This document shows positions 42,862 through 51,749 of a stretch of DNA of 64,000 nt, piece by piece. The notes under the pieces are model-generated. The model had not been told where the DNA came from and made no database searches. It was given only the letters and a program-made list of their open reading frames with translations. Every line of letters starts with the position of its first letter. Position 1 is the first letter of the stretch. The translations under genes and the position numbers were made by a program. The DNA is from Acidobacteriota bacterium (GTDB taxonomy: Bacteria; Acidobacteriota; Terriglobia; Acidiferrales; UBA7541): NCBI GenBank assembly GCA_013289665.1, contig JABCZN010000001.1, positions 186,001 to 250,000 of the forward strand. The letters are read 5' to 3'.

Positions 42862-44298
42862 TCAAATCCTCTGCCCTTTCCACTTCCCCCTCCGAAACAA
42901 CAAAATCCCCGCCAACGCAATCGCGCACTCCGCCACCACAATCGAAACATACGCTCCTTTCGCCTGCCATCCCACCCGCAGCGCCAGGAAATAAGCCAAG
43001 GGAATCTCCAGCAACCAGAACCCAAAAAAATTCACCACCGTCGGCGTCACCGTATCTCCCGCCCCGTTAAACGCCTGCAGCATCACCATCCCATACGCGT
43101 ACCCAATATTTCCGTAACTTAAAATCCGCAGGCACGAAGCCGCCAGCGGCACCACCTCCGGGTCCTGCGTGAACAGCCGCACCACCGGCGTGGCATAAAT
43201 CAAAAAGAAAACCCCAATCACGCCCATAAAAATCATGTTGTAAAATCCGGTCCGCCAAACGGAAATCTCCGCCCGCTCCGGCTGCCGCGCCCCCAGGTTT
43301 TGCCCCACCAGAGTCGCCGCGGCGTTGCTCAACCCCCACGACGGCATCAAAATGAAAATCAAAATTCGAATCGCGATGGTATACCCCGCTAAGGCCGCCG
43401 ATCCAAACACGCTGATAATCCGCACCAGCCCAATCCAGCTGGTATGCGCAATCGCAAACTGCAGAATCCCCGTCAGCGATACCCGCACCAGCCGGAACAG
43501 CACTTGAAAATCCAGCCGAATCTGCGAAGTAAGAATCCGAATGCGCTCCGTCCCGCGCAACAGCCGGTAAAACTGATAAAGCACGCCGATGCTTCGCCCG
43601 GTAAACGTGGCCACCGCCGCGCCCGTCACGCCGAGCTTCGGAAACGGCCCAATCCCAAAAATGAAGCACGGGTCCAGAATCAAATTGATAATGTTCGAGA
43701 CCCATAGCAATCGCATCGCAACGGCCGCATCGCCCGCGCCGCGAAAGATGGCATTGTTCAAAAACAAAAGCAGCACCACGCCGCTTCCGCCCAGCGCAAT
43801 CCGCGCGTACCCGCTGCCTGTCGCCACAATCGCCGGCGAGGCCCCCATCAACCGCAGCAGATCGCTCGCATAAATCCAGCTCGGGATGCCCACGATCGCC
43901 GACACGCCCAAACCCAAAAAAATCGCCTGGGCCCCAGCCACGGCCGCGCCCTCCGGATCTTTTTCTCCAACCCGCCGTGCCACCATCGCCGTCGTCGAGA
44001 GGCTCAGCCCCAATCCCACGGCAAACACCAGGCTCAGCAACGACTCCGTCAAGCCCACTGTCGCCACCGCATCCGCGCCCAGCCGTCCCACCCAGAAAAC
44101 GTCCACCACCGCAAACAGCGATTCCAGCACCATTTCCAGCACCATCGGAATGGCCAGCAAGAGAATCGCTCGATTCAAGCTCCCGGTCGTGAAGTCCTGA
44201 TGCGACCCGCGAATCGCTTCGCGAATCGAACTCCACAACCCGGGTGGAACTCCAGCCACCGCCTCAGCATCCGGTTGTTGATAGTCCTGTACCGACAT
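42862..44298 (-). CDS. MATE family multidrug/Na+ efflux transporter
   Basis: 478 residues from ATG 44298; the ORF track's TTG at 44331 has no ribosome-binding site. Twelve hydrophobic segments in two halves, as in NorM/DinF proteins. Family residues are NRAILLLAIPMVLEMVLESLF at helix 1, VDVFWVGRLGADAVATVGL and, in the second half, FGSAALAGYTIAIRIL and PSWGLSNAAATLVGQNLGA. It exports cationic drugs or metabolites by H+ or Na+ antiport; the substrate is unknown. The basic C-terminal tail is RRGKWKGQR. A long ORF in the next frame (43067-44236) is a shadow. Confidence 0.92.
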   Translation of the reverse strand: MSVQDYQQPDAEAVAGVPPGLWSSIREAIRGSHQDFTTGSLNRAILLLAIPMVLEMVLESLFAVVDVFWVGRLGADAVATVGLTESLLSLVFAVGLGLSLSTTAMVARRVGEKDPEGAAVAGAQAIFLGLGVSAIVGIPSWIYASDLLRLMGASPAIVATGSGYARIALGGSGVVLLLFLNNAIFRGAGDAAVAMRLLWVSNIINLILDPCFIFGIGPFPKLGVTGAAVATFTGRSIGVLYQFYRLLRGTERIRILTSQIRLDFQVLFRLVRVSLTGILQFAIAHTSWIGLVRIISVFGSAALAGYTIAIRILIFILMPSWGLSNAAATLVGQNLGARQPERAEISVWRTGFYNMIFMGVIGVFFLIYATPVVRLFTQDPEVVPLAASCLRILSYGNIGYAYGMVMLQAFNGAGDTVTPTVVNFFGFWLLEIPLAYFLALRVGWQAKGAYVSIVVAECAIALAGILLFRRGKWKGQRI

Positions 44299-44566
44299 GG
44301 ATACCTGCACGGTCTGCGCAAACGCGGCCAAAAACGCCGGCGACGGCGCGGGAAAATGGTTAGTACAAAAACGGGGAAACGAGGGTTCCGCAGGCGACGC
44401 GGCTTTAGAGGACAGCGACCATAAGTGCGAGGAACATTGTTCGATCCTTGTGGCGCTCTTCGCACGCGCCTTGAAGTAAAGTGTTCCGGAGGTAAGTATA
44501 CATAGTCCGCCAAAGCCGTGCCAACAAGAATTTGCTCATGGGCAAGCGTCTTCCAGGGGAGCTTAG

Positions 44567-45727
44567 GTGCAAAACTTCGATGCGATCGTTCTAGGCGGCG
44601 GCGCGGCCGGCCTGATGTGCGCCATCGAAGCGGGAAGACGCGGCCGCCGCATCCTGCTCCTGGAGCGTGCCGAGAAAATCGGCAAGAAAATCCTTATCTC
44701 CGGCGGCGGCCGCTGCAACTTCACGAATCTCCACACCCAGCCGAAGCACTTTCTCTCCGAAAATCCTGACTTCGCCAAGTCGGCCCTCGCGCGCTATACC
44801 CCCGCCGATTTCATCGCCCTGGTCGAAAAACACGGAATCCCCTATCACGAGAAAACCCTCGGCCAGCTTTTCTGCGACCACTCGGCAATCGAGATCATCA
44901 CAATGCTCGAATCCGAATGCCGCGCCGCCAATGTGAAAATCGCCCTGGATGCTGAGGTCAGCGAAGTCCGCCGCGACACCGCCTTCGCCGTCCGCACCGA
45001 CGCAACCGAATATCGCGCGCCTGCACTCGTCGTCGCCACCGGCGGAATCTCCATCCCCAAAATGGGCGCCACCGGCTTCGGCTACAATCTCGCCCGCCAG
45101 TTCGGCTTGAACATCATCAATCCCCGCCCGGCTCTCGTCCCCCTGGTCTTTCATCCGGCCGACCGCAAACGCTACGGCGACCTCGCCGGCGTCTCAACCG
45201 AAGTCATCGCCTCAGCAGGGAAGTCCAACTTCCGCGAAAAAATGCTGTTCACCCACCGTGGCCTGAGCGGCCCCGCAATCTTGCAAGTTTCCAGCTATTG
45301 GAAAGAAGGTGAAGCGCTGCAAATCGATCTAGCCCCTGGCGGCGACGCCACCCAAAAAATTCGTGAAGCCGGCACGCGCACCAGTACCGCAGCGGAAAAG
45401 GCTCTCCACGAATTTCTCCCGAACCGCCTGGCCGAACGGTGGCTCCAATTTCACCCGCCGAAAGCCTGGACCAACATTGCCCTCGATGCTTTCGAAAGGG
45501 AATTGCACACCTGGAACATCCGCCCCGCCGGAACCGAGGGCTACGAAAAAGCCGAAGTCACTGCTGGCGGCGTGGACACCGCCGAACTCTCCAGTAAGAC
45601 CATGGAGGCCAGGAGAGTCCCCGGTCTCTTCTTCATCGGCGAAGTCGTCGACGTCACCGGCCACCTGGGCGGCTTCAATTTCCAGTGGGCCTGGGCCTCG
45701 GCCGCCGCAGCGGGCCGGTCACTCTAA
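44567..45727 (+). CDS. BaiN/HI0933-like flavoprotein, NAD(P)/FAD oxidoreductase
   Basis: 386 residues, start GTG 44567 with GGGGAG six bases upstream. Two-dinucleotide-binding flavoprotein family (HI0933/YhiN). The FAD motif VLGGGAAGLMCAIEAGRRGRRILLLE is at the N terminus. The Cys and Asn of SGGGRCNFTNLH follow, then FCDHSAIEIITML and the C-terminal GLFFIGEVVDVTGHLGGFNFQWAWASAAAAG, all diagnostic. The biochemical role is poorly defined; BaiN acts on bile-acid intermediates in clostridia, which does not imply that here. It stands alone, with repeats on its downstream side. Confidence 0.92.
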   Translation: MQNFDAIVLGGGAAGLMCAIEAGRRGRRILLLERAEKIGKKILISGGGRCNFTNLHTQPKHFLSENPDFAKSALARYTPADFIALVEKHGIPYHEKTLGQLFCDHSAIEIITMLESECRAANVKIALDAEVSEVRRDTAFAVRTDATEYRAPALVVATGGISIPKMGATGFGYNLARQFGLNIINPRPALVPLVFHPADRKRYGDLAGVSTEVIASAGKSNFREKMLFTHRGLSGPAILQVSSYWKEGEALQIDLAPGGDATQKIREAGTRTSTAAEKALHEFLPNRLAERWLQFHPPKAWTNIALDAFERELHTWNIRPAGTEGYEKAEVTAGGVDTAELSSKTMEARRVPGLFFIGEVVDVTGHLGGFNFQWAWASAAAAGRSL

Positions 45728-46047
45728 TTTTGAGTGCGAGAGCGAAGCTCTCGCTTTCGCGGCCCAATTCCCACGACAAAACAATCGGGATAAACGCACT
45801 CGCGTTTCCCACGCTCTTGCCTTTGTGGGGGCGGGACTTGCCCCGCCCTCTTGGGTTATTCCTGCCTTTGTAGCGGCCGTCTTCCGAGGTCCGCGTTTGG
45901 GACTCCGGATGCACTTGAGGACCGGGCGCCTTTCTCTTTCTCCGGACTCTCTTGCGCTTGTAGGGCCCGCCTTCTGAGGCAGGCCGTCTTGCAGCGAGTT
46001 TGACTCCAACGGATGCTCGCCGATAGTATCAATTCAGGTCTGCAGAA
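45728..46047. other. Repeat-filled gap upstream of larC
   Basis: 320 bases with four repeat units: family F at 45731-45760 (GCGAGAGCGAAGCTCTCGC hairpin), family C at 45826-45849, family E at about 45867 and a TGTAGGGCCCGCCTTCTGAG unit at about 45960. They are joined by the TTGGGTTATTCCTGCCTTTG linker. No gene. Confidence 0.65.
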
Positions 46048-47226
46048 ATGAAACACGCCTATTTCGACTGCTTCAGCGGCATCAGCGGCGATATGACTCT
46101 CGGCGCCCTCCTCGACGCGGGTGTGCCTGTCGAAGAATTGCGCAGCGAGTTGCAGGGCCTCAGTCTCCCGGGCTGGGATCTGACCGCCGAAAAAGTCTGG
46201 AAAAACGGCATGGCGGCAACTTTCGCAAAAGTGCGCGTGCAAGACACCCAAACCCATCGCTCGCTCAGCACAATTCTCAGCATTATCGAAAAATCCACCC
46301 TCGCTCCTACTGTCAAAGCCCCCGCCGCCGCCATCTTCACCAAACTGGGCCAAGCCGAAGCCGCGGTCCACGACGTCCCCCTCGAAAAAATCCATTTCCA
46401 CGAGGTCGGCGCTCTGGACGCCATCGTGGACATCGTCGGCGCGTGCATCGGATTCTCCGCGCTCGGACTCGAATCCTTTGCCTGTTCCGCGCTAAACGTC
46501 GGCGGCGGCACCGCAAGAATGGCTCACGGCATCTTGCCCGTCCCAGCCCCTGCAACCGCACGTCTCCTCCTCGGCAAGCCCACCTATTCCAGCGGTGTTC
46601 AAAAAGAATTGGTCACGCCCACCGGCGCGGCCATCGTCGCCACGCTCTGCACCTCTTTCGGCCCTCAGCCACCCATGACCGTCAACGCAATCGGCTACGG
46701 CGCGGGCACCACCGATCTCGAAGGCCAGCCCAACGTCCTCCGCCTGATGGTTGGCGAAGCCGCCGAAAAATGCGCCGCTGCGGAATCCGAGACCATCCGC
46801 GTCCTCGAAGCCAATCTCGACGACATGAATCCCCAAATCTACGGCTACTTCCTCGAAAAGGCCCTCGCCGCAGGTGCGCTCGACGTCTTTGCCACTCCTG
46901 TCCAAATGAAAAAGAACCGCCCCGGCATGTTGGTCACCGTCCTCAGCACACCCGAAGACGAAGCCAAGTTCCACGAAATGCTCTTCGCGGAAACCACCAC
47001 CCTCGGCGTCCGCACCTACACCGCCGAGCGCCGCGTTCTCGCCCGCCAGTGGGAAACCGTGCGTACCACTTTCGGCGAAGTCCGCATCAAAGTGGCCCGG
47101 CTCAACGGCCACATCCGCCAGGCATCGCCCGAATTCGAGGATTGCCGTAAACTGGCAGAAGCAAAAAACGTGCCTCTTCAGCGGGTAATGGACGAAGCCA
47201 TGCGCACGTGGTCAGACAAAACCTGA
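46048..47226 (+). CDS. larC: Nickel-pincer cofactor biosynthesis protein LarC
   Basis: 392 residues in one frame, unlike Lactobacillus plantarum where larC needs a programmed frameshift. LarC is a CTP-dependent cyclometallase that inserts Ni into the pincer nucleotide (P2TMN to NPN cofactor). The N-terminal YFDCFSGISGDMTLGALLDAGV, HFHEVGALDAIVDIVGA, TPTGAAIVA and the C-terminal LEANLDDMNPQ (CTP-binding half) are family marks. larE is 8 kb away; larB and larA are not in the window. It is the only larC-like gene here, in a forward group with metG and tatD. Confidence 0.93.
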   Translation: MKHAYFDCFSGISGDMTLGALLDAGVPVEELRSELQGLSLPGWDLTAEKVWKNGMAATFAKVRVQDTQTHRSLSTILSIIEKSTLAPTVKAPAAAIFTKLGQAEAAVHDVPLEKIHFHEVGALDAIVDIVGACIGFSALGLESFACSALNVGGGTARMAHGILPVPAPATARLLLGKPTYSSGVQKELVTPTGAAIVATLCTSFGPQPPMTVNAIGYGAGTTDLEGQPNVLRLMVGEAAEKCAAAESETIRVLEANLDDMNPQIYGYFLEKALAAGALDVFATPVQMKKNRPGMLVTVLSTPEDEAKFHEMLFAETTTLGVRTYTAERRVLARQWETVRTTFGEVRIKVARLNGHIRQASPEFEDCRKLAEAKNVPLQRVMDEAMRTWSDKT

Positions 47227-47252
47227 GTACGAAGCAGTCTTTCTTTTTAAAT

Positions 47253-47318
47253 TCTTGAACTTCTGGACTCTTGAACTTTTTGACTTTGAACTTTTAGCTT
47301 TTGACTTCAGACTTAGGA
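47253..47318. repeat. A/T-rich TTGAACTT/TTGACTT repeat before metG
   Basis: Several imperfect copies of TTGAACTTTT or TTGACTT follow each other in about 66 bases, in strong contrast to the GC-rich surroundings. It lies in the larC-metG gap. It could be an unwinding element or a repeat family of its own. Confidence 0.55.
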
Positions 47319-47349
47319 CTGAAAAAATCGCCAATCACACAGAGCCCGA

Positions 47350-49341
47350 ATGCCCGAGAAAAAAGAAAAATTCTACCTGACGACGCCCATCTACTACACC
47401 AACGGGCTGCCGCACATCGGCCACACTTACACCACCGTCGTCGCCGATGTCATCCGCCGCTACAAGCGCATGCGCGGCTACGACGTCGTCATGACCACCG
47501 GCACCGACGAGCACGGCGTCAACGTCGAACGCGCCGCGAAAAAAGCCGGCATCCCCGAATCCGAATTCGTCGCCAAAATGGCCGAGGCCTGGCGCGCCCT
47601 CTGGGACGAACTCGGCATTCCTGCCGACGAATTCATTCGCACCACCGACCTCAAGCACGTCCGCACCGTCCAGTGGCTCTTCAAGCTCTGCAGGGAAAAC
47701 GGCTACGTCTACAAGGGCCACTACACCGGCCAATACTGCATCTACGACAACGCTTTTGTGAACGACGCCAAGCCCGGCGACAACTGCCCCGATTGCGGCC
47801 GCCCGCTCGAAACCGTCACCGAAGAAAACTATTTCTTCAAGCTCTCGTCTTTCCAAAAGCCGCTCCTCGATTTCTATAAAAAGAATCCTGATTTCATTCA
47901 GCCGGATACGAGGCGCAACGAAATCATCAGCTTCGTCGAAGGCGGCTTGAAAGACCTCAGCATCACCCGCACCACCATCCGCTGGGGCATTCCCGTTCCT
48001 GGCGAAGAGCCGCACGTCTTCTATGTCTGGTTCGACGCGCTCACCGCGTACCTCAGCGCCGTAGGAGGCCCGGAATACGAAAAGCGCGGCTACTGGCCCG
48101 CGGATCTGCATCTCGTCGGCAAAGACATCATCCGTTTCCACGCCGTCTACTGGCCAGCGTTCCTCATGGCCGCCATGCTCCCGGTTCCCAGACAAGTCTG
48201 GGCCCACGGCTGGTTCCTCATGGACGCCGCCAAAATGAGCAAGTCCAAAGGAAACGTCGTCCTACCGCGCCCCATCGTGAACATGCTCGGCATGGACGCG
48301 CTCCGCTATTTCCTCCTGCGCGATGTTGTCTTCGGCCAGGACGGCAATTTCAGCTACGACGCTCTCGTGACTCGCTACAACAGCGACCTCGCCAACGGCC
48401 TCGGCAACCTCGCCAGTCGCACCGCTGCGCTCATCGAAAAAAACTTCGCCGGCAAAATCCCCAAGCCGGCCACGCTGAAACCGCAGGACGAAACTCTCGC
48501 CAAGGAAGCGCAAAACGCCATCGCTGAAGTCCTAGAAAGTTTCGACAAGCTCAGTTTCGCACGCGCCCTCGAAACCATCTGGACCGTAATCGCCGCGGCC
48601 GACAAATATCTCACCAGTGAACAGCCCTGGGCCCTCGGCAACTCCGAAGCCGAACAAGCCCGAAAAAGCACCGTCCTCTGGACCACCGCCGAGCTTCTCC
48701 GCACAGTCACCGCGGTGTCATTTCCCGTTCTCCCAGATAGCGCTGCAAAAGTCTGGACGCTCCTCGGACAGTCCGAGGCTCTGGGCAAATTCGAATTGGA
48801 CGGACTGCGCTGGGGCCAGTTAGCTCCCGGCACTTCGCTTGGCAAATCACAGACCTTGTTCCCACGCGTGGACAAAACCGAAGCAATAGAGAGGATCGAA
48901 TCAATGGCAAACGAAGAACTGAACCCAGCACCAGCAGCACCGGCACTGGCGGCAAGCGCTCCAGTTGCAACAGGAACGTCCGCAGCGGCAGCCACCGCCA
49001 CCGCGGTCTCCGGCAAAATCGGCATCGAGGATTTCGCCAAAGTCGAAATGCGCGTCGGCCAGATCAAAACCGCCGAGCGCATCGTCGGCGCCGACAAACT
49101 CCTCAAGCTCACCGTCGACATCGGCACAGAAATCCGCCAGATCTGCGCCGGCATCGCCCAATACTACGAACCCGAATCCCTAATCGGCCGCAAAGTAGCG
49201 GTAGTTGTAAATCTCGCCCCGCGCAAACTCCGCGGCGTCGAATCCAACGGCATGATCGTAGCCGCTTCCGTAGGCCCCGAAGGCCGCCCCGTCCTGACCG
49301 GCTTCCACGAAGAAGTAGAAGTCGGCGCCCGCCTGAAATAA
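47350..49341 (+). CDS. metG: Methionyl-tRNA synthetase with C-terminal tRNA-binding domain
   Basis: 663 residues. Class I synthetase: HIGH is PHIGHTY in the N-terminal Rossmann fold; KMSKS is intact in DAAKMSKSKGNVVLP. One zinc knuckle CPDCGRPLE is visible. An Ala/Pro-rich linker (ELNPAPAAPALAASAPVATG) leads to the last 110 residues, a Trbp111/EMAP-II OB-fold (FAKVEMRVGQIKTAERI...GRKVAVVVNLAPRKLRGVESNGMI), which helps bind tRNA and dimerise. The leader is A/T-rich. tatD follows after a family C repeat. Confidence 0.98.
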   Translation: MPEKKEKFYLTTPIYYTNGLPHIGHTYTTVVADVIRRYKRMRGYDVVMTTGTDEHGVNVERAAKKAGIPESEFVAKMAEAWRALWDELGIPADEFIRTTDLKHVRTVQWLFKLCRENGYVYKGHYTGQYCIYDNAFVNDAKPGDNCPDCGRPLETVTEENYFFKLSSFQKPLLDFYKKNPDFIQPDTRRNEIISFVEGGLKDLSITRTTIRWGIPVPGEEPHVFYVWFDALTAYLSAVGGPEYEKRGYWPADLHLVGKDIIRFHAVYWPAFLMAAMLPVPRQVWAHGWFLMDAAKMSKSKGNVVLPRPIVNMLGMDALRYFLLRDVVFGQDGNFSYDALVTRYNSDLANGLGNLASRTAALIEKNFAGKIPKPATLKPQDETLAKEAQNAIAEVLESFDKLSFARALETIWTVIAAADKYLTSEQPWALGNSEAEQARKSTVLWTTAELLRTVTAVSFPVLPDSAAKVWTLLGQSEALGKFELDGLRWGQLAPGTSLGKSQTLFPRVDKTEAIERIESMANEELNPAPAAPALAASAPVATGTSAAAATATAVSGKIGIEDFAKVEMRVGQIKTAERIVGADKLLKLTVDIGTEIRQICAGIAQYYEPESLIGRKVAVVVNLAPRKLRGVESNGMIVAASVGPEGRPVLTGFHEEVEVGARLK

Positions 49342-49379
49342 TCGCCCTTCCGGTCGTCGCCGACTCGCTTCCCATCCTT

Positions 49380-49406
49380 GTAGGGGCCGGGCTCTCCCGG
49401 CCCCCT
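49380..49406. repeat. Intergenic hairpin, family C
   Basis: GTAGGGGCCGGGCTCTCCC followed by GGCCCCCTAGGG in the metG-tatD gap. Related copies are listed at 34276 and 60211. Confidence 0.65.
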
Positions 49407-49473
49407 AGGGTTTCTCCTCACCGGGACCGTAACCGCTGTCTATTTTCCAGTTTTTATTTTCTAATTTCTATCT

Positions 49474-50265
49474 ATGGAACTAATCGATTCCCACGCCCAC
49501 ATAGACGGTCCCCAATTCGCCGAAGACCGCGAGGCCATGCTCCAACGCGCCCGAGCCGCAGGCGTCTCCACAATCCTAGCCATCGGCACCGGCCCAGGCC
49601 CCGAAAAACTCGATGCCGCGCTCCCCTACGCCGAAGGCCACAACTGGATCTACACGACCGTTGGCATACATCCCCACGACGCGAAAGAAGTCACCCCGGC
49701 TCATCTCGAAACGCTGGCCGCCCTCGCCGCACATCCCAAAGTACTCGCCTGGGGTGAAATCGGCCTCGACTATTTCTACGACCATTCCCCCCGCGACATC
49801 CAGGAGCGCGTCTTCCGCCAGCAAATGGAATTAGCCCACGCCGCGAATCTTCCCATCATCATCCACTGCCGCGACGCCTGGGACGACTGCCTCCGCCTCC
49901 TCGACGAAGCCTGGAAGCCCACCGGCCGCGGCGGCATCCTCCACTGCTTCACCAGCACCCTCGCACACGCCCAGAGAGGCCTCGACATGGGCTTTCTCAT
50001 CTCTTTCACCGGAAACATCTCCTACCCGAAAGCGCAAAACATCCGCGACGTGGCGAAGGCTTTGTCCCTTTCAAACATTTTGATTGAAACGGACTCTCCG
50101 TACCTCGCGCCGCAGCCCCACCGCGGCAAACGCAATGAGCCCGCCTACGTTGTCGAGGTAGCAAAGGCGCTCGCGAATGTGAGAGACTGTGAGCTATCAG
50201 AAATTGCCGCTAAGACTACGGAGAATTTCCGCAGTTTTTTTAGGCTGACCCGGCCGAACTCATAG
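49474..50265 (+). CDS. tatD: TatD family metal-dependent deoxyribonuclease
   Basis: 263 residues, TIM-barrel hydrolase. N-terminal DSHAHIDGPQF carries the HxH metal ligands; GIHPHDAKEV, the GEIGLDYFYD metal/base region, IIHCRDAWDD, GGILHCFT and ETDSPYLAPQPHRGKRNEP complete the active site. TatD-type enzymes trim 3' ends of DNA and have been linked to oxidative DNA damage repair and cell-death DNA degradation. It usually follows metG in bacterial genomes, as it does here. No clear ribosome-binding site is seen before the ATG. Confidence 0.93.
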   Translation: MELIDSHAHIDGPQFAEDREAMLQRARAAGVSTILAIGTGPGPEKLDAALPYAEGHNWIYTTVGIHPHDAKEVTPAHLETLAALAAHPKVLAWGEIGLDYFYDHSPRDIQERVFRQQMELAHAANLPIIIHCRDAWDDCLRLLDEAWKPTGRGGILHCFTSTLAHAQRGLDMGFLISFTGNISYPKAQNIRDVAKALSLSNILIETDSPYLAPQPHRGKRNEPAYVVEVAKALANVRDCELSEIAAKTTENFRSFFRLTRPNS

Positions 50266-50320
50266 AGGGCCGAAGTGTCCCGCTGACAGGGAGCGGGTCC
50301 GGAGAACGCATATCGCACTA

Positions 50321-51304
50321 TTGACCGTGAAAGAGATTTTTGAACTGGTGCGAGAAGACCTTGTGAAGGTCGAGCAGGAACTCTCGCGCCAGAGCGCCTC
50401 CGCCTACCAGCCCGTCTCTGAAATCACCAGCTATCTCCTCGGTGGGGGAGGGAAGCGCCTCCGCCCAGCACTGCTCCTGCTCGCCCACGGCTACGCTGCC
50501 GGAAGCGAAGGCGACGCCCGCAGCGCTATCAAACTCGCTGCCGTCGTCGAACTCCTTCACAGCGCCACGCTCATTCACGACGATGTGATTGATAGCGCCG
50601 ACACCCGCCGCGGCCGCCCCTCCGCCAATTCGCGCTGGGGCAATCACCGCAGCGTCCTCTCCGGGGACTGGCTGTACATGCAATCGTTCCACATCGCCCT
50701 GCAGGAGCGCAATTTCCACGTCCTCGATATCCTGATCGACCTCACGCAAAAAATGGTCGAAGGCGAACTCCTGCAGCTGGAAAAAATCGGCCGCATTGAC
50801 GTCTCCGAAGACGACGCCCTGAAACTTTCCACCTACAAGACCGCTTGCCTCTTTAGCGGTTGCGCCCGCCTTGGCGGAGTCCTCGGCGGCCTGGAAGAGG
50901 AACACGAAAACGCACTAGCCGACTACGGCCGCTATTCGGGCCTGGCGTTTCAACTCGTTGACGATCTTTTGGATTTCACCGCTTCCAGCGAACAACTCGG
51001 CAAGCCGGTGCTAAGCGACCTGAAAGAAGGCAAAGTCACCCTGCCGCTAATCTACGCCATGGAAAACGGTCACAGCGAAGCGCGCGAAATGGTCTCCCGC
51101 GTCCTCGAGGAAAAAGAGTTTGACTCCGTCCAGCCCGAAACCCTGGTGGCCCTCGTTCGCGATTCCGGCGCCCTCGACCGCACCCGCAACCTCGCCCTCG
51201 AATACGCCGTCCGTGCCAAAGCCTGCCTCAACGGCTCCGGCTTCTCCGAATACGCCCGCGCCCTCCAAACCCTCCCCGACTTCATCCTCGACCGCGAATA
51301 CTAA
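50321..51304 (+). CDS. Polyprenyl (long-chain) diphosphate synthase
   Basis: 327 residues if the TTG at 50321 is used (GTG 50327 is the alternative; GGAGAA lies about 14 bases upstream). Trans-prenyltransferase that extends FPP with IPP to a C35-C50 chain for quinones. First Asp-rich motif: LIHDDVIDSADTRRGRPSAN; second: FQLVDDLLDFT. GGGGKRLRPALLLLA and KTACLFSGCARLGGVL are typical of the octaprenyl/solanesyl (IspB) type. Product length cannot be read safely. It follows tatD after 55 bases in the forward cluster. Confidence 0.92.
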   Translation: MTVKEIFELVREDLVKVEQELSRQSASAYQPVSEITSYLLGGGGKRLRPALLLLAHGYAAGSEGDARSAIKLAAVVELLHSATLIHDDVIDSADTRRGRPSANSRWGNHRSVLSGDWLYMQSFHIALQERNFHVLDILIDLTQKMVEGELLQLEKIGRIDVSEDDALKLSTYKTACLFSGCARLGGVLGGLEEEHENALADYGRYSGLAFQLVDDLLDFTASSEQLGKPVLSDLKEGKVTLPLIYAMENGHSEAREMVSRVLEEKEFDSVQPETLVALVRDSGALDRTRNLALEYAVRAKACLNGSGFSEYARALQTLPDFILDREY

Positions 51305-51307
51305 GCT

Positions 51308-51338
51308 TGAGTGCGAATGCAAAGCTTTCGCTTTTACG
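51308..51338. repeat. Intergenic element, family F
   Basis: GAGTGCGAATGCAAAGCTTT with CGCTTTTACGC: the same frame as at 24546 and 45731, with a different hairpin core. It starts directly after the prenyltransferase stop. Confidence 0.55.
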
Positions 51339-51630
51339 CGCTCAACCCAACCTCCCAACCCAACCAGCCCTCGGCATCTTGAGGACATCCGGTGAGGTCC
51401 CGTGTGTGGACTCGATGAAGCCGGATGGCTCTCTTGGGCAGGCCATAACAAAACCACCAGGACGTAAGATCAAATACGCACAGCCCATTGACCATCTTGG
51501 TGGGAGTTGGTGTCCGGAACGCCTTCCGGATGAGTTCGGTTACCGCCTCGCCCACCGACAGGGAACGCTCTTCGGCGTAGCGTCTCGCCTGCTCGAGGAC
51601 CTCGTCATCAATTGAAACTGTAGTTCGCAT
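51334..51630 (-). CDS. Orphan VapB-like ribbon-helix-helix antitoxin
   Basis: 98 residues from ATG 51630. The first 55, RTTVSIDDEVLEQARRYAEE then RSLSVGEAVTELIRKAF and PTKMVNGLCVFDL, match VapB-type antitoxins: a ribbon-helix-helix DNA-binding domain and the start of the toxin-neutralising tail. After VFDL the sequence turns Trp/Cys/Arg-rich, which is not antitoxin-like; a frameshift or deletion at about 51467 is likely. No PIN-domain toxin lies downstream; the neighbouring gene is the prenyltransferase. Probably a decayed half of a toxin-antitoxin locus. Confidence 0.55.
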   Translation of the reverse strand: MRTTVSIDDEVLEQARRYAEERSLSVGEAVTELIRKAFRTPTPTKMVNGLCVFDLTSWWFCYGLPKRAIRLHRVHTRDLTGCPQDAEGWLGWEVGLSA

Positions 51631-51749
51631 GGGAAAATGATGCATCGTGGCGATGGCGATGTCAGTGGTTGCTGTGCGGATCAATGTCCGGCGTTGATAT
51701 CAGTCTGCGCCTTATTATGCCCTGTGCTAAATTGGGATTGGTTGCGTTC

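Noticed and set aside
43067-44236. 389-residue reverse ORF
   Set aside because: Runs in another frame of the MATE gene; Gly/Arg/Asp-rich and without transmembrane pattern.
46048-47226. Programmed frameshift in larC
   Set aside because: The whole LarC reads in one frame with both halves intact.
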